Part shown: positions 11,901-24,360 of the stretch, piece after piece
How positions within the stretch are numbered: the first letter of the stretch is position 1
How the letters are laid out: each line of letters begins with the position of its first letter
From: Cryptomeria japonica
Taxonomy: Eukaryota > Streptophyta > Pinopsida > Cupressales > Cupressaceae
Length of the DNA: 64,000 nucleotides
Assembly: GCF_030272615.1 (NCBI RefSeq)
Contig: NC_081407.1
Span: 140,186,897 to 140,250,896, forward strand
Direction: 5' to 3'
Notes under the pieces: model-generated
Database searches by the model: none
What the model saw: the letters and a program-made list of their open reading frames with translations, nothing else
What the model was told of the DNA's origin: nothing
Program-made: the position numbers and the translations under genes

Positions 11901-13040
11901 CTAATATAAGTTTTTAAAACCTTACATATTAATGAAAACAATTTATGGATTTGATTGTGTGTAAGATTTTTAATCATCAACGTTTCGGATCACACTTCGT
12001 GATCCATCATCGGGATGAATGAGAGTTCAATGAGATGTAGGTTCTTCCTATAATAGAAACATGCAACGATTGATGATGTTTGTTGATATCACATTGATTC
12101 TTTTAATGGTGATTGAAATAGTAACAATATTTCTCTCTTTTTAAATCGTCAAACTATTGGAGCAAAGCATTATATGGAAGGCTCCAACGCACATATGAAA
12201 GGTGATAAACATTTTGTTCAGTTGCAATTGGAGGTCAGTTTCACAATAGTTGTATTTACATACTACACTACAAGAATATAAGAAATTCTAAACCTATAAC
12301 AAAAATAAAATGAGTCATTCCATTTGGAGTTTTTCCCTTCCTTCAAGTTACTGATGCAAGGGCATCTCCCTCCCTCTCTTTTCGTCAGTATTTCTTCTCT
12401 CAATTTTGGTTTTTGATTCTTTAGTTTTTGTTTTGGTTGAATATACAAGCTTTGTGCCTCCTATATTGGTATATAATAATCTTACCATTGCATGGGTGTC
12501 TAAGTTACCGACTTCTTGCCACAACAAAGATAGGAAGACAAACAGACCTGCCAGTAGCTACGTCGACCAACTCTTGCAAGGTTAAGGTTGGTAGTCAATC
12601 GGCTATCAACTGACTCCTCAATCTATATCAAAGGGGACTGCTTAGTTTTTGGGGTTGGTTGGTCAAAGTACAAAAGGGATCAGAGAAAAGAGAAGCCCGA
12701 CAAGGGAATACGAGAGGTAGGCCAATCGAGTATGTGGAAATAAAGGTCAAGGTGAAGTTTGAATGTTTTGAAGTGTGATGAACCATTGTAGATTGGTTCC
12801 TGTAGGGGATTGAAGAACTATATTAATGTGTTTGATATAATTGTGAATGGTTCCAAGTTAATATTGATTATGTGCATTGTTTGCATGTTTTGTACGCAAC
12901 CCAATTCTGTTTCCTGTCATAGTTGGAGTAAGAATGTTGGTTTGACTAATTTATGTTTATAATCTGAACTTCCTATCATTATTTCCTCTCGTTCTATCAT
13001 TTGTAAGTTCCTATAATTTTGTTGTCAGCAAGGTTGCCAT
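11900..13040. other. AT-rich stretch, probably ending in the 5' LTR of the downstream chromovirus
   Basis: No coding signal is visible. The sequence just before the primer-binding site at 13046 must be LTR or its remnant, ending CA at 13041-13042, but the LTR start is not recognisable. A small hairpin (GGATCAC, five-base loop, GTGATCC) lies near 11987-12005. Confidence 0.4.
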
Positions 13041-13045
13041 CATAG

Positions 13046-13058
13046 TGGTATCAAAGCC
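13046..13058 (+). other. Primer-binding site (initiator tRNA-Met type)
   Basis: TGGTATCAAAGCC differs at one base from the TGGTATCAGAGCC site used by many plant Ty3/gypsy and copia elements. It lies three bases after a CA dinucleotide, as expected at an LTR end, and is followed by a gag-like reading frame on the same strand. This marks the 5' end of the internal region of the chromovirus remnant. Confidence 0.75.
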
Positions 13059-13089
13059 TTAAGAGATTGGGATTTAGTGGTGTGGACAA

Positions 13090-14130
13090 AATGCCTCCAA
13101 GGAGAATGGACAAAGTAGGTGCCCGATGACGAGGCAAGAGAGAACATGGTGAAGGCGTCTAAGAAATCTTGTAGCATTTGATTGCTTGGATGGATGCTAC
13201 GGAGAGGGCATAGAGAAGAGGAACCCCTGATGATGATGCAAGTGATAATGAAGAAGAATAATAACCACAAAAGGATGATGAAGAAGAGCAAGGAAAACTT
13301 GAAAGGTTAGAAGAAAGATTATTGAGGACAGTGGTGAATGTGGGCGCCAAACACAAAATGGAGTTTCCTGCTTATTTCAGAAGCCTCAATGGAGAAGATT
13401 TTATCGACTGGATCAGACTTAGATAAATATTTTGAATATGAGGGAGTTGCAGATGAAAGGACGTGTGCACAAGATTGAAGGGCCATGCTGCTATGTGGTG
13501 GGACTTTGTTCAATCTGAGAGAAGGAAGAAAAATAAAGACAAGATTAACTCTTGGAATTAGATGGTTGTAAAGTTGAAGGCTAAGTTCCTTCCAGGGGAT
13601 TATCAAACTAATATCTTCAAAATATCGCAGAAACTAAAACAAAAAGATACGTCTATGAAATATTATACTAAAGAATTTTATGAGTTGGTGATACGATGAG
13701 GGCATAGTGAGGATGACATGGAGAAAGTGTCAAGATATATGAATGGTCTGAAGTATAGTTTGCAAGACTAATTGAGTCTAGTGTCCCCTAAAAGTCTTGA
13801 AGACGCTTATCAACTTGCCATCAAGGTAGAAGAGAAGTTGCAAAGGAAAAAAAGTTAGTAGGAGAGAAAGAGAGGAAGAGGATTTAGAGTAAGGGGACAA
13901 CAAATTGAAATAGGGCAACAATATCATCAAGAATAAGGGGTTGGAAGTTCTAGTGGAACAACCAATAATGATAGAGGGGGATATCAAAATAAAGGGGGAA
14001 TATCCTATGGAAGAGGTGGTTCTCAAGGTAGAGGGAGAGGGTTTGCTGGAAAATGCTTTAAGTGCAATCAATATGCTGGACACAAAAGTTGGGAATGTCT
14101 CGAATCTTCGCAAAGAGGACAAACAAATTT
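13090..14130 (+). pseudogene. Chromovirus gag remnant with zinc knuckle
   Basis: The frame starts MPPRRMDK and is soon interrupted by stops. Recognisable gag segments include MEFPAYFRSLNGEDFIDWI near 13358 and the LEDAYQLAIKVEEKLQ block near 13800. A zinc knuckle at 14054-14098 reads CFKCNQYAGHKSWEC; it has five residues between the second Cys and the His where four are standard, so it carries a likely one-codon insertion. Gag packages element RNA. Stops and frameshifts make this copy dead. A related gag fragment lies at 17.1-18.1 kb. Confidence 0.8.
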
Positions 14131-16600
14131 TGAAAGGAGTAACCAAATTGTTCATGTTGACCAAAAGAGTGTGGGGCCACCTATCCACCACAAGGAAGAG
14201 CCAAAATCAGGAGAATATTTGTTACTAAAGAAGGTATTGTTGAAGCCCCAAAAGGAAAGTCAAGAAGCAGTCCAAAGGAGAGCATTAATCAAAACCAAAT
14301 GTAAGTCAAAAGGTAAATGTTGCAAATTGATCATTGATAGTGATAGTACAGATAATATTGTTTCCACAAAAATGGTAGATAAGTTAGGCCTTGAAATAAT
14401 TAAACACCCCTCTCCTTATAAGGTATCCTAGTTGCAAAAAGGACACCAATTGTTGGTAAATGAGCAGGCTTATGTTGATTTTCAGATTGATGGTTACAAA
14501 GATAGTGTTGTAATATGGTGAAAAATGATGAGGGGAGATCAAGTGGAAAGCTTTACTCCCCGCAAAAGAGGAATGAAAGTTTCACAAAGGATTCCCTTCA
14601 ATTTTTCACACATTACATTCAAAAGAGGGGTTGAATTCACTAGATCCAATCCCCAATGGTAAGAGATTGAATACTAAGTGGATTGTATTAAATTTGGAGA
14701 GTATTAGGAAAGTAAATTAACCCTCTTTTGTACTAGACTAGTTGAATTAAGCAAATTGAGACTAAGTGCAAAAATGACAAAGAAACGATTATAGCTTGAG
14801 ATAGAGATGTGAGATGAAGCTGTGCACCTGGAATTAGCAGTAAAATGTTGAGACGAAGCTTCCCTGCAAATCTAAGCAAAAGTTGCAGGGACCGTGCATA
14901 AGTTATGCACGGTCCTCCAAAAAATCCCCATGCCGAAAAGGGTTTTTCTGTCTCTGAAAATGAAGCCTAAACCTGCAATTATAGCCACGCACCTGCAACC
15001 TACACACAGAAAAGAGAGGGAAATGTTGTTGGGATTGGGGGTTTGCCTTTAGGTCAAACCCCGTTTTGGAATTAACCAAGTGGTTGTAAAATGTTGCAAG
15101 TAAATGAAAGGAAATGTTTGAAGTAAAATCCACCTCAAGAAGGGGATGTAATTGAAATGTCGATACCTTTGTAAATGAATTTGCTTGAATGGGTATGCAA
15201 AATAGGATGTCTTGAATGTTAATAGAAATCCCCCCTTCAATGGTTGAATCCTTGTCTTGAATGCAACTCCTAGCCTTGAAAGGAGACTTGAAATGCTCAA
15301 TGCTTGAATGTTTGATGACGATAATGGAGACCTTTCTCTTGTTCGCCTTACTTTCTCTTGCACTTGATTTCGCTTATGCAAAGAGGAGGGGAAGTGCTCC
15401 TTATATACTTGCCAAGTAGGGGTGTTTAGGTAATTTCCCTTCTTAGGCCGACATAGGAAAACCTTTTCCCGCTCACAAATTGATAAGCCCTATGCAAGGG
15501 GGGACCAAAGGGGGCCCAAAATATGGCCAAGGCAAGGGTGCCACACCACTATGGATAGGGGCGTCACGCCCCTGTAGGGGGATAGGGGTGTCACGCCCCT
15601 GTCCTTCCCTAACTTAGGACAAACAATAGCAAGAAGGTAGTGTAGAATGATGAAAAATGCAAGTTATTGATGTCTTGAGCATGTTTCGAGTCTCCAATCA
15701 GGGCTAGGGATTCACCCGCTAATGCAAAGACCCAAATGCGATCGAAAATTGCAAGGGTCACAATCTTATGATGCTACAAGTGTATTATGTGATGTGACGC
15801 CCATGGATGTGTGTCATGTATTGCTTGGAAGATCGTTGCAATTTAACAAGAAAGCGATGCATAATGGAAGAGAGAACACCTATACAATAGAGAAAGATGG
15901 AGTCAAGCATATCTTGATGCCTATACAAGAGCAAGGAGAGCACACCAGTAGTGGTATCAACAAGGAGGTAATGCTGGTAAGGAGTTTATACATGATATGA
16001 AGAATGAGGAAGTAGGATTTGCGTTGGTCCTTAAACCTAAGTGTGTTTACTACGGCAAAAGTGATTTGCCTCTTGAAGTACAAAATATTTTGGATGAACA
16101 TCTGGATATTGGTGCATCTAATTTACCTAGTGAGTTTCCTCCTATGAGGAGCATTAGCTACCATATAGATTTGATCCCAAGGTCTAGCCTTCCAAACAAG
16201 GTTGCCTATAGGTTGACACCTATGAAAAATGAAGAGATTAGGAAGCAAGTGGAAGATCTTTTAAAGAAGGATTTGATAAGAGAGATCTTAAACCCTTGTG
16301 TTGTTCCAATAATACTAGTACCGAAGAAAGGGGGAGAGTGGTGTATGTGCACATATTCTAGGGCTATCAATAAAATAACCATAAGATATAGATTTCCAAT
16401 TCTCGGGATTGAAGATTTAATGGATTGTTTAAGTGGCTCAAAGTATTTTTCTAAGATAGATTTGAAAAGTGGATACTATAAAATTAGAATCAGACCGGGG
16501 ATGAATGGAAAACAATATTTAAGACTAATGATGGTTTATATGAATGATTGGTTATGCCTTTTGGGTTGTCTAATGCACTCAACACTTTTATGAGGTTAAT
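14131..16600 (+). pseudogene. Chromovirus protease and start of reverse transcriptase, split by a solo LTR
   Basis: The protease begins near 14290. Its active site reads IIDSDSTDNIVS (Asp-Ser-Asp at 14336-14344), where Asp-Ser-Gly is standard, so the flap glycine is lost. The domain breaks at 14508 and resumes at 15778 with CDVTPMDVCHVLLGR. After the linker the RT starts (PMRSISYHIDLIP, LVPKKGGEW, YSRAINKITI, FSKIDLKSGY with the first catalytic Asp). It decays through a frameshift near 16535 and ends about 16600, before the catalytic DD box. RNase H and integrase are missing. Confidence 0.85.
14509..15777. mobile_element. Solo LTR, 1269 bp, inserted in the chromovirus protease
   Basis: The insert starts TGTAATATGG and ends GATGCTACA (inverted TGTA...TACA), flanked by a perfect 5-bp duplication AGTGT at 14504-14508 and 15778-15782. 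Without the insert and one AGTGT the protease frame runs on uninterrupted. A TATA-like TTATATAC lies near 15399, which suggests plus-strand transcription. A GC-rich duplication (GGGGCGTCACGCCCCTG type) lies near 15560-15600. There is no internal coding region, PBS or second LTR, so recombination to a solo LTR is the simplest reading. Confidence 0.88.
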
Positions 16601-17100
16601 ACATATATAATCTAATATATTGATGATTGCAAATTATTTTAGTTGTAGATTTTTCAAATCTAATGCATTTCATTTAAATATATTTTATGAATATTTTATT
16701 CCTAAAAATTTTACATAAATATTTAGCTAAGGTTCATTACAATTTTTTTGTCTATAGTTTATCCATCTAATCCTTATACTGTTATTTGATTTAATTTTGA
16801 GTGTGAGAAAATAATTTTATCCTTTGAACATATATTAATCTGTTATAAAATAATGTTTTCCAAATTAATGCTATAAAAAATATATTGGTGTTCTATGCTG
16901 GCTTGTGTGACTCTTTGAAGAGTATAGGCTAAATTAGATTTAGGAAGTCTTTAGCTAGATCCTCTTGTCTAGACCACACCAATTAGTATTAAAGCAAGGT
17001 TTTTTTGTTGGTTATGCCTTGAAGAATCTATAGAATATTGTTGTAGGTTGTTTGTGGAGTCCTATAATTATAAATAGTTATGAGGATAAGACATACTTCA
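16600..17100. other. AT-rich spacer between chromovirus fragments
   Basis: No reading frame or repeat is recognisable. It joins the truncated RT end to a second gag-bearing fragment and may be remains of an LTR. Confidence 0.4.
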
Positions 17101-18460
17101 TAGGGGAAGATATAGATATCCTATGGTTGTAGTTATAGAAAAATTGAACTAAGAGGTACTATTGCTAGAGTGGATGTGATGTAGACAACACAAAAAAGAG
17201 ATGTGCATGTAGAGGATGTAATTGACAAGGAATTTAAAAAAAGGACAAGAACTTGAAGTAGAAGACTTGATGCATGTCCTAAAATTAATTTTTAAAAGTT
17301 ATTTTGAAGATGGGTAGGAAACTAAAGTTATAAACCCCCTACTACAGTGGAAGTTTAAGCATTAAGGAGCTAACATATTGCATTATGAAAATGGAGAATT
17401 GTTTTGACTACAAGCCAATTGAAACTCACAAGAAGGTGAACTTTGTTTGCACTAGGCTAAAATATCATGCATCCTTGTGGCGAGATCACATATAAATAAA
17501 GAGAAAAAGGAGAGGTGAGGAGAAAATAAAATAGATTGGGATTGTATGGTTGTAAAGTTGAAGGTCGAATTCCTATAGATAGATTATTAGATAATTTTTT
17601 TTAAGTTACAAAACATAAAGCAAAAGGAGATGAATTTTAAACATTACATGAAAGAATTCTACAAGTCTAAGATTCGGGTTAGCCATGTGGAGGATGATGT
17701 TGAAAAAATATTTCAAGGTATGTAAATGGATTATACCTAATCTAATCAAGATGGGTTTAGTATGATGAGAGTGAGCTTACTAGAAGAAGCCTATGATTAT
17801 TCTTTGAAGGAAGGAGAGGAGTTGACAACAAAGTAGTAGAACAGTTCTAGAGGAAGAAGATTCTTCTCTAGGAAGAGGACATTAAAAAAGTGGTACAACA
17901 CATTATGAAAAAGAAGGAGTTTATAACACTACTCAAAACAATAATTATAGTCAGAACATATAAGGGAGAGGGAATTTTTGAAAAGAAAGAGTCTATTATT
18001 GAAGAGGTAGAGGTAGAAGATTTATTGATACTTGTTATAGGTGTGGAGAGGATGGTCATAGGGTATTTGATCATCCATAATTATAGTAGAACAATAGTAG
18101 ACTAAATTAGGCAAGAAATCCCATTGTTTAATTGGAGGAAAATGTCACTTAAGTGCACAAAGCAACTAGAGAAAAGACAACTTCTCAGGATGAAGAGAGT
18201 GTTGTTGAAACTAAGGAAGAACATGAGCCAATACAAAAATCATATTTCAATGTAGAGGAAAATGTTGCTAGGTTATTATTGATAGGTGAAGCACAAATAA
18301 TTTGGTGTTTAAAGACATTGCATATAAAAAGTTTAGATTGAAGAAAAAATTAGCATCCAAATCCTAAAAATTTGTGTGACTACAAAAGGGACATCAAATC
18401 TTAGTAAGTGTGGTGCTTAATAAACTTCTAGGTTGGTTCATATAAGGATGAAATATGCAA
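17100..18460 (+). pseudogene. Second chromovirus gag/protease fragment, highly decayed
   Basis: Segments parallel the gag at 13.1-14.1 kb: a YMKEFYKSKIR block followed by LLEEAYDYSLKEGEEL near 17640-17830, then an Arg/Gly-rich stretch and a zinc knuckle CYRCGEDGHRVFDH at 18033-18074, whose last Cys has become His. A LQKGHQILVS-like remnant near 18380 corresponds to the start of the protease region. The order matches the copy upstream, so this is a second element of the same family and not a continuation. Stops interrupt every frame. Confidence 0.7.
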
Positions 18461-19963
18461 TATTATGTCCACGAACACTAGTCATTTTTTAAACATTGTC
18501 CAATTTTGATAGATTGGTTGTACATACTGATAAGATGAATACCTACACTATAGCAGGTGGACACATCAAATATATATATAAAGTATAAGTCAAACACTAG
18601 TCTAAACAAAGATCTAAAATATGAAAGACGGACATTTTATTAAAAGAACAAAATATAAAAAAATAATTAAAAAATTTATGATTTCAACTATTACACCAAT
18701 ACGTATTCATAATTCTATATCATTACATTCTATAAGCTTAGCATAAATATCATTAGCCACACATTCTAACACCTTGGATTCTAAGATGCATTGACATGCT
18801 GTTATATGTATATGCAACATGTATTGTATGCATAAGATGTGTAACATGTATTGTATGTATAGGATGTTGGTGCATCATAAGGACTGGATAGACGTTGCCA
18901 ACTTTTATAGCCAACTACATCAGAAGCCAGAAAATACTGAGAAAATAAATTAAGATAAAGCATACGCATGTGGCGAATACATGGCCATCTGTACTCCTTA
19001 ATTAAAGATGAAACAAAACAGTCACACTACCAGTTCCAACCACTCCCTTGAAAACTTTTGTCATATCAGTGATTTCTAAGAAAAACGGGCACCCAGTCCT
19101 ATTCACACTCATCCATAGTAAGAAGAGTAGCCCATGAGCAATTTTAGTCCAAGCAAAAGCAATTAAATAAGTATATATATATATATGGAGACTATAATTT
19201 ACATGTGTGAGACCCATCACTCAATCCAATATTCAACTGATGAATTTAAGTCTCTGCACAAGTTGACCATCCTCATTAAGTGTTGAATGAACTTCCTCCG
19301 GCTTTTCTGGTTGGAACCCACATGATTGAAGCAGCCCGACATATTTAATTTTCTAATTTGTAGTTGCAGACTCTGATGAACTCTATTTTGTCAGGCTCTC
19401 TAATGATATTCTGTCGCACTTCATTTGGGCCCATTCTCCATGGTTATGAATGTCTGTCTTTGAGCTCTTGCAGTTATTATACAAAGATAGAAGGATTTGT
19501 TTTCCACTTTATAATCGACATGCATATAATAAGATAATACTGTGGACATCATGACAAGGAATTCTACCAAATTTTTTGTTTTTGTTCAGTGATTGAATTT
19601 GTTTTTAATGGGGACTCTGCATTGGGTCAATAATCATATTGCAACCGACAACCAAATGTTTTATAAAGCATAGCACAATATAAATATTAAGAAGTATCCA
19701 GTAAATGCTAGATTGATGATACCAATATATGTCGCCCCCATAATCCAAACAATTAAGTAAAATATTCATCTTGGTTAAGATAATTTTCTCAATCCAACAA
19801 TTGTTTAAAATTAGACAATATTAAATATATTCTAACACAAAATAGATCATTATTGTTTTGTTTCTAGATTTACTATATGAAATTTTGTTAACATCAAGAA
19901 CAACATATTCAAAATTCAGATCATATTTATTGAATCGTGATGTAATAATAACAAAATATTTTT

Positions 19964-21311
19964 TCATGAAGGGGAGAACCCCGTGAAGAGGGCGGGCGGC
20001 TTCAGCCGGGAGGAGCTTCCGCCACCGTGGGACGAGGTTTGCTATATCATTATGGAATACTTCACTCTTGGAAGGACGGTATGAGATCTTTCACTATTAT
20101 CACCTCCCTTTCCTTAACCACCTTAGAAATAAAGATCTTATCTCCATTCCTTTTTTTCTACTGCACTCGCTGGACTCTAATGTTAAAGATATTGCCGAGG
20201 CCAAGAAAAAAGGAAAAGACTTTCCCGTTTTGCACCAAGGACTCATCCTTCGCCTCTACAATTTCCACCTGGCCCTTTGCCCACCTTGCACTCTCTTTGT
20301 CCAGAATGTGGCTGAAAGTTGTCCCCTAGCCATTGCCACTGAGAAACCCAATACTAGCCCTCTTCGGCTGCCTGAAATTGGCTCCTACAGTAAGAAGAAC
20401 AAAAAGTGTCACCCTGAGGAGTCTAGAACCCCAAAGAAAGTTAGAATTCAGGAGATTGATTCCGATTTGGAGATTACATATGAGGCCAACACCCCTTGCC
20501 GTTTTGTGAGATTGGCCTCCAAACCCTATGAGAAATCCTTAAGAGACCCCTCCTCATCCCATGAAACTAGGAATTCCATCCCCTCTAAGAATGTGGCCCC
20601 GTTTCAGTCTACCTCGACCCCCCACTCTGTTAGCTCCACCCATGCTTCTGAGAGCCCAAAAAATTCCATGAGTCTGGAGGCCGGCCCCAAATCCCAGAGA
20701 AACTCTCCCTCCCCAACCCTTAGGCTCGATAAGATGATGGTGGTGGAGGAAGTGAGCAGCATAAAGGAGGAAGAGGACAACAACCTAGCAGAGTTGGGTA
20801 AGAAAGTGGAGGGTTTGTTTGATAATTTGCAAGAAATCACCAGCAGAATGGAGGCCATGGAAAACAAGTTGTAGGACGTCTCCAGGTTTGCTTTGAATGT
20901 TATGCATTGCTCGGCGACCACTTTGTGTCTTTTGCAGGAAAGTACTATTAAAGGCAAAGGCGAGGAGGGTGATGACTACAAGGCCCTCTTCAAATTCTTC
21001 ACCAAGGAATGGGCTAGGAAGCTCCTCCCCAAGAGGAGCCATGGGAAAAAGAATTAGACTGCGCCTATGTCTTGGACCTCTGATTTTTTTATCAGCTCTA
21101 GTAGCCTCTGGGCTTATAGTTTTAATTTATGTTTATGTTTGAACTTATCTACCTATTGCCCTGTGTGGCAAATGTTTAAAATGTTTATTAAGACTTTTAT
21201 ATATTTGATGAACATGCGTAGAATGATTATTGTTTTTGATAGAAGAAAGTTGAGGGGGCTGTAATTTTGTTGTTGCTCTGCTGACAGTTGGCTTGCCACT
21301 GTTTCTTGTTC
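19964..21311 (+). mobile_element. Retroposon insertion with 14-bp target duplication
   Basis: A perfect 14-bp direct repeat, AACAAAATATTTTT, lies at 19950-19963 and 21312-21325. The insert is more GC-rich than its surroundings and begins inside a coding frame without a start codon, which fits 5' truncation during target-primed reverse transcription. Its 3' end is GT/TG-rich (GTAATTTTGTTGTTGCTC and on) and lacks a poly(A) tail. Copy B of the duplication has no such insert at the matching place. The family is not recognised. Confidence 0.75.
19970..20874 (+). pseudogene. Unrecognised transposon-type protein, 5'-truncated, with one frameshift
   Basis: The frame enters at the insertion boundary, passes GGFSREELPPPWDEVCYIIM and EYFTL, then shifts by one extra G near 20070. 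It continues for about 268 codons to a stop at 20872-20874. The first ~85 residues (HYYHLPFLNHLRN, ISIPFFLLHSL, VLHQGLILRLYNFHL) form a helical, hydrophobic domain resembling the N-terminal part of plant transposon-associated proteins. The rest is Ser/Pro-rich and ends in a probable coiled coil (SIKEEEDNNLAELGKKVEGL region, residues about 230-268). Beyond the stop the frame continues as a short Lys-rich tail (KALFKFFTKEWARKLLPK). I do not assign a function. Confidence 0.5.
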
Positions 21312-23344
21312 AACAAAATATTTTTGAAAATCGATGACTAAAATTTAAATTCCAATTTGAACTAAAATAACTTACCATCTAATGAACTCCTTAAAATGAC
21401 AAAATATAATAGAAACACATCGACAATCTTAAACATTTATCCTTACAAAAGAAATCCACAAACACATTTAAATATTCAAATACCGAACCTTTAAAAAATG
21501 TCATGAAATTAACTGTCAAAATACTGGTCAGCATCCCAATTAGAAACCAATTTGAGAATTGCATTTGATGAACCCAAAGTCCACATATTTTTATGTAGAC
21601 AGCTTCTTCACAGACCATTTATTACACCAAACAAAGACTTGATGAACCCAAATGAAGATGCATGAAGATAGTGATCTTTATATCAGGGAAGATAGATAGA
21701 TAGTCACTCTTGTTATTTTGGTTTTATGTATTTTAGTTTTTTTTAACTCAAAGAGTTGATAAGCATCATTATCTTTCCAATAATCTTTTCGTGAAATAAA
21801 TCATGTCAAGAAAAGAATGTCGTTATGTTGGCATGTTTATCTTTAATGTTCTTGAAAGCATTACACTCCATAATAAAGTGTTTTCCTGATTCCATTGATC
21901 CCATGTTACAAAAAATATACACTCTTACTTCCCATATTTCAAGTCTTTTCCACCTCCCTATTTTAAATCCAAGTTGATAAGAGTTGGTTTTTAATTGAAC
22001 AGAAACAAATTTAACTTTCCACGAAATATTAACTGTTATGTATGCTTTTTTTTTGTAAATGATCACATTTAAAATTGAACTCTTCAAAATAATATTTTTT
22101 TCTCTAACACTTTTTCCATATATACTCATAAAATTTATCTAAAACAAAAGCTTCCATCTTTTTGATATTAATAAGACAAACATTCAAATACATATTCTAT
22201 TATATTTCACTGTTAAACCACACAAGTGAACCTTTCTAAAGTAATTGACCTTTCTGAAGAGAATCCCAAATGAAGAAGACAAATGAAATGAGCTTCAACA
22301 GCCACGAGGTTGTTTTATTATTTGGAATTGAAAATGGCTGATTATTTTAGCACTAATCGGGAGGTTCAATTTTGGTCAGAAGAGTTCAAAAACTTAAAAG
22401 ATTCAGTCTTTCAAAGAAAATAAGATGATGAAATAAAAATGGTAATTCTGACCTGTACTGTTGATTAAAAATTCTTAGTCCTCTTCATAAGTATCTTTCA
22501 GAAACTTGTCCTGCATGTTGGAAAAAAATGGCAGAAAGTTGTAAATCAAGTGCAGAAACCATATGCATGGGCTCAACCAAAGTGGAATCCTCAACAGAAA
22601 CCATATGCATGGGGTGAACAGTAGTCTGTACTCATCCAAACAAGTGAATAGAGGAATCATGTACTGTTAACTTCATCAAATCCAGGGTGATTAGGTAGCA
22701 CTTTCAACTAAATTGCGTCATATGATGATCTTAACTCATGCATCATCTAATAATCTGAAATTGAGTCATTAATGTCATGAAAAGTGAGGCAACTAGAATT
22801 TAGCAGACTGTAAACCTAGTACAATTCCTCTTTGAGTTAGGTCTAAATCCTTGATTAAGAATCACTTGAAAAACTGTCACTGTCAAAGCCTCAACAACTA
22901 TAAATAAAGAACACACACCAATGTTGGAACCCTTTAAGCAAGAGAGCCCAATATTAAATGATAAAGACAACACTTATCAAATCTGCAACAGCTGGCAATT
23001 GTTTTTTCTACAGTTGTGAATTGATTGAAGTTTACCTTTAAAAAGAGCAGCTTTAAATCTCAATAATGCATGGTTGAAGTGACAGGATCTCCAGAGTCCC
23101 ATCCCCACTGGTTGTCGCTTCTTTAATTATGTTGCCGGTGGATCAAAGAAAATCCACACAGTTTTGGGGAAGATTTTTTCTCAGAAGGAAATTTCATTGA
23201 TAATCATTTGTTTTTAATTTAAAAAATTTAGACCAGGAAGAAGAATCTGTTATCTATGAGACCATGGAAATCACAAATGTCCCCAATGTTACCATCAATA
23301 TCAGCTGTGAGGATCATTGAAAAAGAAAATCCATTAGGTTAATC

Positions 23345-24360
23345 TGGCATCCATTATGTTGCTTGAAAGGTTTGAAGGATTTTTTTGTTTATTTAATTAA
23401 TTGGTTGAATGTCTGTATGGTCTGAATTGTTTATTTCTATTTATCTTAGTAGCTTCATTAGTGAGTTTTATACCATGAGTATGTTGTACGTGGGACCGTT
23501 TAAATCACACACATTAAGCTTTAACTTCTAAGTTTAAACACTCAGAATTGACTAACATTCTTTAGGCTTCATATGTTGCTTAGTGTGTGGTTTAAGGCTG
23601 GCCATTGCATGCAGGTATTAAAGGAGGAAGAGACCAGTAGCTATGCGTATGGGTTTGATCAATAAGACACATGACCTTGCTTTTTGTTTAAATAAGATTT
23701 TATATTTGGAATACTAAGATATACTATGACTCATGTTTGATTATATACTATGACTCATGTTTGATTGTATAATGTAGTGGTTATTTTATTAATCACAAAA
23801 CTTTATAAAGGGTACACCTAGCATATGTAGGTGAGAGTATTGAAGTGTAATTTTTAAATCTACGGATAAAAAATATATGGAACATTGCATCTCTTAGCAA
23901 CATGGAATGTATAAGGGTTCTATCATAAGCAAATCTAATATTCTCTAACATGTAAGACTTTTATGACCTCCATCTTTTTGGGACAAATAAAGATAAATTA
24001 TAAAACAAAAATATCATGAAAATTGACTGTTTGGTTTGTATTTAATTATTTTTTGTGGATAAGTTGAATATGTAATGGTTAAATTAAGTGCTCCATGAGG
24101 GGCTCATTTCCATCAACTCCTATACCCACTATAGCACCCCACTCCACTATCGGGCCCTCTCCTGTAGAGGATTTTCCACAAGAAATAAGCTGCTTGGGAA
24201 ACAAGTTATTTGGTTACGTCAAAACATACAATCACGGGAATACAAGGTATGTATCATATCGACATTTAGATTACTATGGATAACCATAGTTCAATGTTTA
24301 TCAATAGAAGATTCTAACATATCATAGCGTTCAAATTAGTCTCTAAGTCTTCATGACTAC
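23345..24360. other. AT-rich intergenic DNA
   Basis: Nothing coding is convincing. Two copies of TATACTATGACTCATGTTTGAT lie in tandem at about 23720-23765. The stretch near 24090-24180 (CCACTCCACTATCGGGCCCT region) is more GC-rich and may be the edge of the chromovirus that follows. Confidence 0.4.

Larger units (their letters stand above)
18445..23345. repeat. Segmental duplication, copy A
   Basis: The parts 18445-19250 and 21360-23345 match 29020-30100 and 31340-33500 over long stretches in the same order and orientation, with many substitutions and indels. Shared landmarks include CTCCCTTGAAAACTTTTGTC, GACTATAATTTACATGTG and TGAAATTGAGTCATTAATGT. Copy A carries a 1.35-kb retroposon at 19964-21311 that copy B lacks, and lacks the two MITEs of copy B. 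No gene is visible in the shared sequence itself. Confidence 0.85.

Noticed and set aside
11985-12008. Hairpin GGATCAC/GTGATCC as a terminator or small RNA
   Set aside because: A seven-base stem alone is weak evidence in a eukaryotic, AT-rich region; noted only as a landmark.
13778-14228. Frames on both strands over the chromovirus gag
   Set aside because: They are shadows of the decayed gag; the gag frame itself is recognised by its blocks and zinc knuckle.
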